Of a DNA stretch of 64,000 bases, positions 29,038 through 37,679 are shown piece after piece. Below the pieces are notes generated by a model. It searched no databases, had not been told where the DNA came from, and saw only the letters and a list, made by a program, of their open reading frames with translations. The position numbers were made by a program, and so were the translations under genes. Numbering within the stretch: the stretch's first letter is position 1; each line of letters begins with the position of its first letter. Source of the stretch: Massilia sp. YIM B02443. GTDB lineage: Bacteria > Pseudomonadota > Gammaproteobacteria > Burkholderiales > Burkholderiaceae_D. Location of the stretch: NCBI RefSeq assembly GCF_030411955.1, contig NZ_JASNRA010000001.1:490255-554254 (forward strand), given 5' to 3'.

Positions 29038-30264
29038 TCACGCCATGTCGTCGCTCACGACAATGCGCACATGCTGCTTGCGACCGGCCGACAATACCCA
29101 TTCGCCGGCGCCGCCGGCCAGCACCGCATCGGCGTCAAGCACCGTCACGCCATCGAGCCGCAGGCCGCCGCCCGCCGCCAGCCGGCGCGCCGCGCCGCGC
29201 GAGGCAGCCAGGCCGGCGTCCACCGCCAGCTCGGCCAGCGTCACGCCGGCCGCCAGACGCGCTGCAGCGAGCGGCCAGGCCGGCAGGTCGGCGCACGCAC
29301 CGGATCCGAACGCGCCGGCCGCCGCGCGCTGCGCCGCCGCCAGCGCGTCCGGCCCGTGCGCCAGCAGCGTCGCCTGGTCCGCCAGCACGATCTTGGCCGC
29401 GTTCAGTTCCGCGCCCTGCAGCGCGCCCAAGCGCCGCACCTCGCTCATCGGCAGCTCGGTGAACAGCGCCAGGAAGCGGCCCACGTCGCGGTCGTCGACG
29501 TTGCGCCAGAACTGCCAGAAATCGTAGGGCGGCAGGCGGTCGGCGTTGAGCCACACGGCGCCGCCGGCCGACTTGCTCATGTTCTTGCCGTCGCTGGTGG
29601 CCAGCAGCGGCATGGTCAGGCCGTACAGGTCGAGCGACGACTGGCGCCGTCCGAGGTCGATGCCGTTGATGATGTTGGCCCACTGGTCGGCGCCGCCGAT
29701 CTGCAGCGTGCAGCCGTGGCGGCGCGCCAGCTCGACGAAGTCGTAGGCCTGCAGCAGGGTGTAGCCGAATTCGAGGAAGGACAGCGAGTGTTCCAGGCGC
29801 GAGCGGATCGCATCGAACGTCAGCATGCGGTTGACGCTGAAGTGGCGCCCGACCTGGCCCAGGAAGTCGAGGTAGCCCAGGCCGTTCAGCCATTCGGCGT
29901 TGTCGACCACCGCCACGTCTGCGCCGAGGTAGTGCGTGAAAGCGCTGCGGATGCCTTCGATGTTGGCGGCGATGCTGGCGTCGTCCAGCAGCGGGCGCGA
30001 AGTGTCGCGAAAGCTCGGGTCGCCGATGCGGGTGGTGGCGCCGCCGATCAGCAGCATCGGCTTGTGGCCGGCGCGCTGCAGCCAGCGCATCAGCATCAGG
30101 CCTTGCAGATGGCCCACGTGCAGGCTGTCGGCGGTGGCGTCGAAGCCGAGGTAGGCGGTCACGGGCTGCTTGCCCATGGCGTGGCGCAGGCCGGCGGCGT
30201 CGGTGCACTGGTGGATGAAGCCGCGTTCTTGCAGCAGGTCGAGCAGATCGGAATTGATGGACAT
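29038..30264 (-). CDS. tyrS: Tyrosyl-tRNA synthetase (alpha-proteobacterial/TyrRS-I type)
   Basis: A 408-residue class I synthetase that charges tRNA-Tyr. The HIGH motif appears as HVGH ([18 protein letters not shown]), tyrosine-site residues as [15 protein letters not shown] and [16 protein letters not shown], and the KMSKS loop as [14 protein letters not shown]-terminal S4 RNA-binding domain follows from about residue 345. The blocks [19 protein letters not shown] and [12 protein letters not shown] look like the alpha-proteobacterial enzyme and not the shorter-signature TyrRS common as the main enzyme of Burkholderiales. It could be a second or replaced copy. The start at 30264 is the first Met of the conserved N terminus. 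Confidence 0.9.
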   Translation of the reverse strand: MSINSDLLDLLQERGFIHQCTDAAGLRHAMGKQPVTAYLGFDATADSLHVGHLQGLMLMRWLQRAGHKPMLLIGGATTRIGDPSFRDTSRPLLDDASIAANIEGIRSAFTHYLGADVAVVDNAEWLNGLGYLDFLGQVGRHFSVNRMLTFDAIRSRLEHSLSFLEFGYTLLQAYDFVELARRHGCTLQIGGADQWANIINGIDLGRRQSSLDLYGLTMPLLATSDGKNMSKSAGGAVWLNADRLPPYDFWQFWRNVDDRDVGRFLALFTELPMSEVRRLGALQGAELNAAKIVLADQATLLAHGPDALAAAQRAAAGAFGSGACADLPAWPLAAARLAAGVTLAELAVDAGLAASRGAARRLAAGGGLRLDGVTVLDADAVLAGGAGEWVLSAGRKQHVRIVVSDDMA

Positions 30265-30359
30265 GAGGTCTCCGGAGTGTGGAACGTGTGGAACGCCCAA
30301 GGAAGACCGGTTTGCCCGTGTGATGTCCGCATCAGGCGGACCGGGTTGCGTGATCGCCC

Positions 30360-30431
30360 CTACCGCCGTGTGGTGCGGTAGGAATAATAGGCAGCGATGG
30401 CGCTGGCCAGGATGATCACGATGAAAGGCAT
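30360..30431 (-). CDS. Candidate 23-residue hydrophobic peptide upstream of tyrS
   Basis: ATG at 30429-30431 to TAG at 30360-30362 encodes [17 protein letters not shown] followed by a basic end (YRTTRR). This is one membrane helix with a positive tail. The ribosome binding site is weak. It lies on the same strand as tyrS, 95 bp before its start, and could be a leader peptide or a small membrane protein. Confidence 0.35.
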   Translation of the reverse strand: MPFIVIILASAIAAYYSYRTTRR

Positions 30432-30467
30432 GGGACCATGTTAGCCGCCGCATCGCGCATTGGTCAA

Positions 30468-30492
30468 GTAGGGTGGACGGCTTGCCGTCCAC
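30468..30492. repeat. Short hairpin of the GTAGGGT repeat family
   Basis: GTAGGGTGGACGG-CTTG-CCGTCCAC gives an 8-bp perfect stem (30473-30492). The first 14 bases are the same as those of the copy at 49181. Confidence 0.7.
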
Positions 30493-30548
30493 GCGTTCAA
30501 CGGGTGGTCAAGCGTCGCGCCACCTGAGAAATGTGTTGGCCCAAAACC

Positions 30549-30635
30549 GTCGTTCCCGCGGAGGCGGGAACCCAAGGTTGCCGGCGTCACGATAACGCAT
30601 GCAGAACTTGGGTTCCCGCCTGCGCGGGAACGACG
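30549..30635. repeat. Paired REP-like hairpins (BIME-like unit)
   Basis: CGTCGTTCCCGC-GGA-GGCGGGAACCCAAG at the left and CTTGGGTTCCCGCCTGCGCG-GGAACGACG at the right are inverted copies about 30 bp apart, and each is itself a hairpin. This GTCGTTCCCGC type of repeat is scattered in many beta- and gamma-proteobacteria. Confidence 0.8.
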
Positions 30636-30692
30636 TATTACTTTCAACTCAGGACGCGAACGATATCGGCTGAGCGAAGGTTGAAGGCCCGC

Positions 30693-32624
30693 TTACTTGG
30701 CCTTGAACAGCGCCTCCAGGCGATCCCTGGTGCCCGCGATGCGCTCCAGGCGCGGATAGCGCAGGCCGTCCTTGTAATCGAGCGAGATGGTGCGCAGGTT
30801 GTTCCCCTTCTTCACCAGCAGCTCGATCGGACCCTTGCCGGCCTTGGCGTCGCGCACCACGGCCTTCAGCACCTCGCCCTTGTACACGCGGTTGTTGACC
30901 GCGACGATGGTGGTGTTGGCGGCCAGTCCGGCGCGGAAGCCCACGCCGTCCCAGATCACGCCGGTCACGCCGCCGTCCTGGCGCACCGAGAAGCCGAGCG
31001 AATAGGTGAAGTCGGTGCTCTTGCTGCGCTCTTCCGCGGCGCGGCCGGCGTCGCTCGGGGTGTCGCTGTAGACCAGCTTCCAGCCGGCGCGCGCCAGGCC
31101 GTCGAGCGGGGCGCCCGGGCCGTGGCCATCGAGGCGCTTGCGCAGGAACGGCGCCCAGTCGAATTTCTGGATCTTGTTCAGCGCCGCCACCACGTCGTCG
31201 AACGCGTAGTACAGCGCATCGACGCGGCCGTTCTCGACGCCGAAGAAGGCGCGCGCGAAGTCTTCCAGGCTGCGCTTGTCGCCCGACATCTCACGGATCC
31301 TGGTGTCGACGTCGAGCCAGATCAGCATGCCTTCGGTGTAGTAGTCTTCGCTGCGCTGCCAGTTACCCCAGCCGATCGGACGGCGGCCGTTGATGATCGG
31401 ATCATTGACCGTGTCCTGCATCGCGCGCCAGTCGCGGCCCTGCGTGTTGTCGTAGCGTGCGGCGTCGATCGCCAGCGCCTCGCGCGCATGGTTCTGCGAC
31501 ACCAGGCCCGAACGCGCGGCCAGCACCTTGCCCCAGAACTGGGTCTGGCCTTCGTAAACCCACAGCAGTTCGTTCTGCAGCGGGGTGTTGAAGTTCGGGA
31601 CTTCCTGGCCGGCCGGGCGGCGGAACTTGCCGTTCCACGAGTGCACGAATTCGTGCGGCAGCAGTTCGCGTCCGGCTTCGTTGCGGTTCCACTCGGTGAA
31701 GTAGCCGAGCTTGACGCCGTTCTCGCTCGACTGGTGGTGCTCGCGGCCGATGCCGCCGAATTCGTCCGAGATCGCGAACAGGAAGTCGTAGTGCTTGTAG
31801 TGGGTCGAGCCGAACAGCTTGATGGCCTGGTCGACCATCGCGCGGTGCAGCGCGATCTGTTCCGGCTTGGCTTCCAGGTTCTCGGCGTTGTCGGCGACCA
31901 CATTCAGCATCACTGGCGTCTTGGCGCCCGGCGCCAGGTCGATGCGCTTGAAGTGGCGGCCGGCGAACAGGGGCGAATCGACCAGGGTGTCGAGGTCGTG
32001 CGGCTTGAAGCGCACTTCGTCGCCGGTGCGGCCCTCGACTTCCAGCGCGCTGGCGAACTGCCAGTCCTTCGGCAGCGTGAGGGTCGGCTGCACCGTGATG
32101 CGGCGGGCGTCGTAGCCGGCCGGGTACAGCGCCACCGATTGCCATTGCACGCCGAGGATGTCGTCGGTCATGGTGATGCGGCCCTGCGAGGTGTCGAGCG
32201 GCGACAGGAACTGGTACTCGGCTTCCAGCGTGGTCGCGCCCTGCGGCACGGTGACGTGGAAGGCATACACGTTGACCGGATCGCGCGTCCACTCGACCGG
32301 TTTACCGCCGGCGCTGAACTTCAGGCCCGCGAGCTGGGTCAGCGGAATGTTCGGGCCGTGGTTGCCCGGCGCCCACTGCGGATACAGCAGCGTCATCGGA
32401 CCCGGACGCGCCGGCATCGACAGGCGCATGCGGAACACCTGCTGCGACAGGTTCGACGCGTCGACGTGCAGCGCGATGGTGCCCGGATACGCCGCCTTGC
32501 CGATGGCAGGGACGGCTGGGACGGTGGCGGTCGCGGCAACGGCGGGGAAGGCGAAGGCAAGGGCAACGGCGAGGGCGCCGGCCGGACGGGCGGCGCGGGC
32601 GAGGAAACTGCGGGATGCGGTCAT
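30693..32624 (-). CDS. M61 family metallopeptidase with PDZ domain
   Basis: A 643-residue glycyl-aminopeptidase-like protease. A signal peptide (MTASRSFLARAARPAG, then AVALAFAFPAVAA) directs it out of the cytoplasm. The zinc site is HEFVHSWNGK around residue 320, with a downstream Glu expected in the WVYEGQTQFW block. A PDZ domain sits near the C terminus (about residues 535-620, with GVGFRAGLAANTTIVAVNNRVYKGEVL). Family members are periplasmic enzymes of broad peptide specificity. The start at 32624 is chosen at the signal peptide. Confidence 0.9.
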   Translation of the reverse strand: MTASRSFLARAARPAGALAVALAFAFPAVAATATVPAVPAIGKAAYPGTIALHVDASNLSQQVFRMRLSMPARPGPMTLLYPQWAPGNHGPNIPLTQLAGLKFSAGGKPVEWTRDPVNVYAFHVTVPQGATTLEAEYQFLSPLDTSQGRITMTDDILGVQWQSVALYPAGYDARRITVQPTLTLPKDWQFASALEVEGRTGDEVRFKPHDLDTLVDSPLFAGRHFKRIDLAPGAKTPVMLNVVADNAENLEAKPEQIALHRAMVDQAIKLFGSTHYKHYDFLFAISDEFGGIGREHHQSSENGVKLGYFTEWNRNEAGRELLPHEFVHSWNGKFRRPAGQEVPNFNTPLQNELLWVYEGQTQFWGKVLAARSGLVSQNHAREALAIDAARYDNTQGRDWRAMQDTVNDPIINGRRPIGWGNWQRSEDYYTEGMLIWLDVDTRIREMSGDKRSLEDFARAFFGVENGRVDALYYAFDDVVAALNKIQKFDWAPFLRKRLDGHGPGAPLDGLARAGWKLVYSDTPSDAGRAAEERSKSTDFTYSLGFSVRQDGGVTGVIWDGVGFRAGLAANTTIVAVNNRVYKGEVLKAVVRDAKAGKGPIELLVKKGNNLRTISLDYKDGLRYPRLERIAGTRDRLEALFKAK

Positions 32625-32757
32625 GGTAGGGACAGGAAAACAAGGCACAAGAAAATGAGTGTAGCACGCGTCGAAACGCAAATTTCCTTGTAATTTCCAC
32701 TGAAACATGATGCAAATAAAATTCGAAAAGTGGCCTAAAAATTCGTATTTCGTATGC

Positions 32758-32783
32758 CTTGAAAACGCATTAGGGTGGCATTA
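32758..32783 (+). promoter_or_regulatory. Candidate sigma-32 heat-shock promoter for the small Hsp gene
   Basis: CTTGAAA (32758-32764) is a perfect sigma-32 -35 element. GGCATTA (32777-32783) 12 bp later partly matches CCCATnT. It lies about 70 bp before the Hsp20 gene. Confidence 0.5.
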
Positions 32784-32851
32784 GATTGGACTCAACGGAT
32801 GCTCAACGAGGTCCGTCACTTATCGCTTAACTTAACGAGGATATGAATATC

Positions 32852-33316
32852 ATGCGTACTTTTGACCTGACTCCCCTGTACCGTTCCGCCATCGGTTTCG
32901 ATCGCCTGGCCAACCTGCTCGAGCAACGCGCCGAAGCACAGCCGAGCTACCCGCCGTACAACATCGAGCTGGTGAGCGAAGACGAATACCGCATCGTGAT
33001 GGCGCTGGCCGGCTTCTCGCGCGACGAAGTCGAAATCGTCACCGAGCGTGACAGCCTGGTGGTTACCGGCCGCAAGGTGAAGGACACCACCCAGCGCACC
33101 TTCCTGCACCGCGGCATCGCGGCCCGTGATTTCGAGCAGCGCTTCCAGCTGGCCAATCACGTGAAGGTCACCACCGCGTCGTTCGACAACGGCATGCTCA
33201 CCATCGAACTGGTGCGCGAAGTGCCGGAAGCGCTCAAGCCGCGCAAGATCGCGATTGCCGACGCGCTGGGCAACACCGGCAACGTCAAGACCCTGGAACA
33301 GCGCGAAGCCGCTTGA
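32852..33316 (+). CDS. Small heat-shock protein, Hsp20/IbpA-like
   Basis: A 154-residue alpha-crystallin-type holdase that keeps unfolding proteins soluble in the cytoplasm. The start MRTFDLTPLYRSAIGFDRLANLL copies the IbpA N terminus. The crystallin domain spans about residues 32-125 (YNIELVSEDEYRIVMALAGFSRDEVEI ... FDNGMLTIELVREVPE), and an Arg-rich end carries the I-x-I-like PRKIAIADA. An ATG at 32843 is only 2 bases from the GAGG site, so 32852 is preferred. A likely sigma-32 promoter precedes it. Confidence 0.92.
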   Translation: MRTFDLTPLYRSAIGFDRLANLLEQRAEAQPSYPPYNIELVSEDEYRIVMALAGFSRDEVEIVTERDSLVVTGRKVKDTTQRTFLHRGIAARDFEQRFQLANHVKVTTASFDNGMLTIELVREVPEALKPRKIAIADALGNTGNVKTLEQREAA

Positions 33317-33372
33317 GGCAGTGTCGTATGGACCGGACGCCCTGGCGTGATGCCACGGTAGTCGTTTGAAAG

Positions 33373-33396
33373 AAGGGCGCTCGCGAGGGCGCCCTT
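33373..33396 (+). terminator. Rho-independent terminator after the small Hsp gene
   Basis: AAGGGCGC-TCGCGAGG-GCGCCCTT has an 8-bp perfect stem, with a short T tract at its 3' side, about 57 bp after the stop codon. Confidence 0.6.
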
Positions 33397-33559
33397 TGCA
33401 CGTCTGGAGCTATGTGTTTTCCGCGGCCGCCAACCCTACTTAAGTGGGCTTTAAGACAGCCCTTCAATAACTTAAGTATTGTCTAAGGCTCATGCGGGAA
33501 GATACGTTTCATCGATAGTCCACATCGTCGATTCAACCACCTTCATCAGGAGCACAACC

Positions 33560-35095
33560 ATGTCGAACCAAGGTGCCGTTACTGCCATCACTGCCAAACG
33601 CCTCACGCTGGCCCTGTGTGCCGCGGGTATCGTTGGCGGCGCGGTCGGCGCAATCGCAGTCAATCACAATAACGTCGCGGCCCAAGCCGCTCCCGCCGTT
33701 GCCGCAGCCGCCCCTGCGCCGGCCCCCGCGCCCGCACCGGCTGCCGCCGTCGGCGCGCCTTCCAGCCCGGTCGCACTTCCCGATTTCACGCGCATCGCCG
33801 CGCAGAACGGCAAGGCGGTGGTCAACATCCGCGTGGTCGGCTCGACCAAGGTCGCCAATCGTGGCGGCGGCGTGCCGGCGCTCGACCCGAGCCACCCGTT
33901 CTATGAATTCTTCAAGCAGTTTCAGGACCCGCGCTACGGTGGTGGCCGCGGCGGTCGTGAAGCTCCCGTTTTCGGCGCCGGATCGGGCTTTATCGTAAGC
34001 CCGGACGGCGTCATCCTTACCAACGCCCACGTCGTGCAGAACGCCGACGAAGTCACCGTCAAGCTACAGGACCGCCGCGAATTCCGCGCCAAGGTCCTGG
34101 GCTCCGACCCGCGTACCGACGTGGCCGTGCTCAAGATCGACGCCAGGAACCTGCCGGTGGCGCCGATCGGCAAATCGAAGTCGGTGCAGGTGGGCGAGTG
34201 GGTGCTGGCGATCGGTTCGCCGTTCGGCCTGGAGAGCACCGTCACCGCCGGCGTGGTCAGCACCACCGGCCGCTCGCTGCCGGACAGCACGGTGCCGTTC
34301 ATCCAGACCGACGTCGCGGTCAACCCCGGCAACTCGGGCGGCCCGCTGTTCAACACCCGTGGCGAAGTGGTCGGCATCAATTCGCAGATCTACAGCCAGA
34401 CCGGCGGCTACCAGGGCCTGTCGTTCTCGATCCCGATCGACCTCGCGGTGCGCATCAAGGACCAGATCGTCGCCACCGGCAAGGTGCAGCATGCCAAGCT
34501 GGGTGTGAGCGTGCAGGAAGTCGGCCAGAGCTTCGCCGATTCGTTCAAGCTCGAGTCGCCCGAGGGCGCCCTGATTTCGAGTGTGGAACGCGGCAGCGCC
34601 GCCGAGAAGGCAGGCCTGAAGTCGGGCGACGTGATCCGCCGCGCCAACGGCCAGGCCATCATCGGCTCGGGCGACCTGCCGGGCATGCTGGCCCTGTCCA
34701 AGCCGGGCGAGCGCGTGGCGCTGGACGTCTGGCGCGACGGCAAGCTGGTGCGCATCGACGCCACCCTGGCCGACGCCAGCGAAAAGCCCAAGCGTGGCGA
34801 GCGCGAAGAAGTCGCCTCGCTCGACAACAGCGCCAAGCTGGGCCTGAGCCTGCGCACGCTGGAGCCGGTCGAGCGGCGCCAGAGCGGCATCGCCGCTGGG
34901 CTGGTGATCGAAGACGCTTCGGGCGCCGCCGCGATGGCCGGGATTGAACCGGGCGACGTGCTCATCTCGGTCAACGGCCGTCCGGTTAACTCGGTCGAGC
35001 AGGTGCGCGAGGTGATGTCCAAGGCCAGCAAGTCGGTGGCCTTGCTGATCCAGCGCGGGAGTGACAAAATCTTCATTCCGGTGCGGATCGGTTAA
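33560..35095 (+). CDS. DegP/HtrA-like (Do family) periplasmic serine protease
   Basis: A 511-residue protease/chaperone for misfolded envelope proteins. A signal-anchor-like N terminus (LTLALCAAGIVGGAVGAIAV) is followed by an Ala/Pro linker. The catalytic triad is visible as His in TNAHVV (about residue 156), Asp in RTDVAVLKI (about 187) and Ser in NPGNSGGPLF (about 258). Two PDZ domains fill the C-terminal half (about 300-395 and 415-505). The ATG at 33560 is 6 bases after AGGAG. It is followed after 47 bp by a response regulator and sensor kinase, probably one envelope-stress unit. Confidence 0.95.
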   Translation: MSNQGAVTAITAKRLTLALCAAGIVGGAVGAIAVNHNNVAAQAAPAVAAAAPAPAPAPAPAAAVGAPSSPVALPDFTRIAAQNGKAVVNIRVVGSTKVANRGGGVPALDPSHPFYEFFKQFQDPRYGGGRGGREAPVFGAGSGFIVSPDGVILTNAHVVQNADEVTVKLQDRREFRAKVLGSDPRTDVAVLKIDARNLPVAPIGKSKSVQVGEWVLAIGSPFGLESTVTAGVVSTTGRSLPDSTVPFIQTDVAVNPGNSGGPLFNTRGEVVGINSQIYSQTGGYQGLSFSIPIDLAVRIKDQIVATGKVQHAKLGVSVQEVGQSFADSFKLESPEGALISSVERGSAAEKAGLKSGDVIRRANGQAIIGSGDLPGMLALSKPGERVALDVWRDGKLVRIDATLADASEKPKRGEREEVASLDNSAKLGLSLRTLEPVERRQSGIAAGLVIEDASGAAAMAGIEPGDVLISVNGRPVNSVEQVREVMSKASKSVALLIQRGSDKIFIPVRIG

Positions 35096-35142
35096 GGAAG
35101 CTCGGCGTCCTTCCAGCGCATCGGCTCGACACGGAAACAGAC

Positions 35143-35805
35143 ATGCGACTGCTGCTGGTGGAAGACGACACGATGATCGGCGAAGTGGTGCTCGACCTGC
35201 TCAGGGCCGAGCACTACGCCGTCGACTGGGTCAAGGACGGCGAGATGGCCGACACGGCCCTGATGCAGAACCAGAACTACGACCTGGTGCTGCTCGACCT
35301 GGGGCTGCCGCGCAAGGACGGCCTCGACGTGCTGCGCTCGATGCGCACGCGCAAGGACCGCACCCCGGTGCTGGTCGCCACCGCGCGCGATTCGGTGGCC
35401 CAGCGCATCGCCGGCCTGGACGCCGGCGCCGACGATTACGTACTCAAACCCTACGACCTCGACGAACTGCTGGCGCGCATCCGCGCGCTGCTGCGGCGCG
35501 CCGCCGGCCGCGCCGAACCGGTCTTCGAATACCGCAACATCAGCGTCAATCCCGCCACCCGCGAGGTGATGGTCGATGGCGCCAACGTCTCGCTGTCGGC
35601 GCGCGAATGGGCGGTGCTCGAGGCATTGGTGGCGCGTCCCGGCGCCGTGCTGTCGCGCGCCCAGCTCGAAGAAAAGCTGTACAGCTGGCGCGATGAAGTC
35701 TCCAGCAACGCAGTCGAGGTCTACATCCACGGCCTGCGCAAGAAGCTCGGCAGCGACTTGATCCAGAACGTGCGCGGCGTGGGCTATATGGTTCCCAAGG
35801 TATGA
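35143..35805 (+). CDS. OmpR-family response regulator (QseB/PmrA-like)
   Basis: A 220-residue two-component regulator. The receiver domain (1-115) has the acidic pair VEDD, the phosphoacceptor Asp in LLDLGLPRKDG (about residue 51) and the Lys in VLKPYDLDELL. The winged-helix DNA-binding domain follows (about 130-220, ending LGSDLIQNVRGVGYMVPKV). The stop overlaps the kinase start by 4 bp. Its position behind degP suggests that it senses envelope state; the target genes cannot be told. Confidence 0.94.
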   Translation: MRLLLVEDDTMIGEVVLDLLRAEHYAVDWVKDGEMADTALMQNQNYDLVLLDLGLPRKDGLDVLRSMRTRKDRTPVLVATARDSVAQRIAGLDAGADDYVLKPYDLDELLARIRALLRRAAGRAEPVFEYRNISVNPATREVMVDGANVSLSAREWAVLEALVARPGAVLSRAQLEEKLYSWRDEVSSNAVEVYIHGLRKKLGSDLIQNVRGVGYMVPKV

Positions 35806-37160
35806 AAATGACGCACTCGCTGCGCGGGCGCCTGCTCTGGTTCCTGCTCGCCGCGATCACCCTGGCCGCGCTGGCCCAGGCCACCATCGCCTACCGCACC
35901 GCGCTGCACGACGCCGACCAGATCTTCGACTACCACATGCAGCAGATGGCGCTGTCGCTGCGCTCCGGCACCCCGCTGTCGAACAACGAAGGACGCGCGC
36001 GCGCCGAAGCCGACAGCGCCAGCGGCAACGACGACATGGTGGTGCAGATGTGGTCACCCGACGGCGTGCAGATGTTCCACAGCGTCTCGCGCGCGCGCCT
36101 GCCGCAGCGCGCGGTGCTGGGCTTTTCCAACGTGCGCGCCAACGGCACCACCTACCGCGTGTTCTCGATCCAGACCGCGAACCAGACGGTGCAGGTGGCG
36201 CAGGACCTGGCCGTGCGCCGCAACATGGCCGGCAACCTGGCCCTGCGCACCCTGGGACCGATCGCGGTCATGATGCCGATCCTGATGCTGGTGGTGTGGT
36301 GGGTGGTGAGCGGCTCATTGAAACCCGTGGCGCGGGTGCGCTCGCAACTGGCTTCGCGCCAGGCCGACGACCTGTCACCGGTGTCCGACAACGGCTTGCC
36401 CGACGAAGTGCGGCCGGTGGTGCAGGAATTGAACCTGCTGTTCGGCCGGGTGCAGGCCGCCTTCGACGCCCAGCAGCATTTCGTGGCCGACGCCGCGCAC
36501 GAGCTGCGCACGCCGCTGGCCGCGCTGCGCCTGCAGGCGCAAAGCCTGGACCGCGCCGACAATCCGGAAGCGCGCCGGGTGGCGGTGGGGCGCCTGACCG
36601 CCGGCATCGACCGCGCCACGCGCCTGGTCGAGCAATTGCTGGTGCTGGCGCGCCACGAGGCCAGCGCCCAGGGTGGGGCGGCGCCGCGGCCGGTCGACCT
36701 GTCCGACCTGGCGCGCCGCACCGTGGCCGACCTGGCCGGCGTGGCCGCCAACAAGGGCGTCGACCTGGGCGTGCAGCAGGCCGATCCCGCCACCATCGAC
36801 GGCCAGCCGGACGCGCTGCAGATCCTGCTGCGCAACCTGGTCGACAACGCCGTCAAGTACACGCCGGGCGGCGGCACCGTCGACATCGCGGTGCATGCCG
36901 AGGGCGGGCGGATCGTGGTGCTGGTCGAGGACAGTGGCCCCGGCATCCCGCCGGAGGAACGCGAGCGCGTGTTCGACCGCTTCTACCGCGTGGCCGGCAG
37001 CGAAGCGGCCGGCAGCGGCCTGGGCCTGGCCATCATCAAGGCGATCGCCGAACGCCACGGCGCCACACTGGCGCTGGACAAGTCAGAGCGGCTCGGTGGC
37101 CTGAAGGCCAGCGTGACCTTCGAAGCCCAGGCGCCGCTTCAGCAACCGAGTTCGCGGTAG
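35802..37160 (+). CDS. Sensor histidine kinase (QseC-like)
   Basis: A 452-residue inner-membrane kinase, partner of the regulator with which it overlaps. Membrane helices lie at about residues 10-30 and 155-180 with a periplasmic sensor between them. A HAMP-like linker follows, then the H-box (ADAAHELRTPLAALRLQAQ, His about 235), the N-box (LRNLVDNAVKYTPGGG) and the G-boxes (EDSGPGIPPEER, GSGLGLAIIKAIAERHG). Its last 22 bp overlap the convergent gene at 37139. Confidence 0.94.
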   Translation: MKMTHSLRGRLLWFLLAAITLAALAQATIAYRTALHDADQIFDYHMQQMALSLRSGTPLSNNEGRARAEADSASGNDDMVVQMWSPDGVQMFHSVSRARLPQRAVLGFSNVRANGTTYRVFSIQTANQTVQVAQDLAVRRNMAGNLALRTLGPIAVMMPILMLVVWWVVSGSLKPVARVRSQLASRQADDLSPVSDNGLPDEVRPVVQELNLLFGRVQAAFDAQQHFVADAAHELRTPLAALRLQAQSLDRADNPEARRVAVGRLTAGIDRATRLVEQLLVLARHEASAQGGAAPRPVDLSDLARRTVADLAGVAANKGVDLGVQQADPATIDGQPDALQILLRNLVDNAVKYTPGGGTVDIAVHAEGGRIVVLVEDSGPGIPPEERERVFDRFYRVAGSEAAGSGLGLAIIKAIAERHGATLALDKSERLGGLKASVTFEAQAPLQQPSSR

Positions 37161-37495
37161 CGCTTGCGCAGGCTCTGCGCGTCCTGCTGGAGCGACTCCA
37201 TCACCCCGCGCGCGCCGGCGCGCTGCTCGGTTTCTTCGTTGTCGCGGATCGCGGCGTCGAGGCGTGTGCATTCGCGTTTTACAGAGGCCTTGAGCGGCTT
37301 GCGGCGCGGCGCGGCCTGCTTTTCCTGGTCGCAGGGCTGGGCGCCGTCGCAGGCAATGCGTGCCGGATGCGCAGCATGATGACGCGGCGCCTGCCCGGTC
37401 GCCTGGACGGGCAGGGCGAGCGACAGCAGCATGGCGCCGGCGGCCGCCAGTCGGAAAGGGAATGGGGTGACGATGATGGTCTCCGTTGCTGTCAT
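37139..37495 (-). CDS. Small exported protein of unknown function
   Basis: A 118-residue protein with a signal peptide (FPFRLAAAGAMLLSLALPVQATG) and a basic mature part. Its helical end (LQQDAQSLRKRYRELGC) ends in Cys, and there are two further Cys in RIACDGAQPCDQE and one in KRECTRLD. The mature part is rich in Lys, Arg, Glu and Gln and looks helical. The first 15 residues before the hydrophobic part are long for a signal peptide, so a later start is possible. The end overlaps the kinase gene by 22 bp on the opposite strand. The family is not recognised. Confidence 0.65.
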   Translation of the reverse strand: MTATETIIVTPFPFRLAAAGAMLLSLALPVQATGQAPRHHAAHPARIACDGAQPCDQEKQAAPRRKPLKASVKRECTRLDAAIRDNEETEQRAGARGVMESLQQDAQSLRKRYRELGC

Positions 37496-37679
37496 TGTTG
37501 TCGCCCTGAGGCGGTCATCTTCGTACGGACAAGCGCAGCAGCATACCGTATCTGTTGCATAAAAATCTAGTCAATTGTCACTACGTTAATATCGCGTGCC
37601 GTGCAGCGTGCGCGGGCGCGCGGTAGAATGCCCGGTTGGGCGGCGCACGGGCGCCGTCGTGCAAGTTGACGAGGAAGCG

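Noticed and set aside
30549..30635. CRISPR-like repeat
   Set aside because: Only one inverted pair of hairpins, no regular direct repeats or spacers and no cas genes.
33440..33500. Sigma-E promoter before degP
   Set aside because: AACTT and TCTAA are present but only about 7 bp apart, far from the 16-bp spacing needed.
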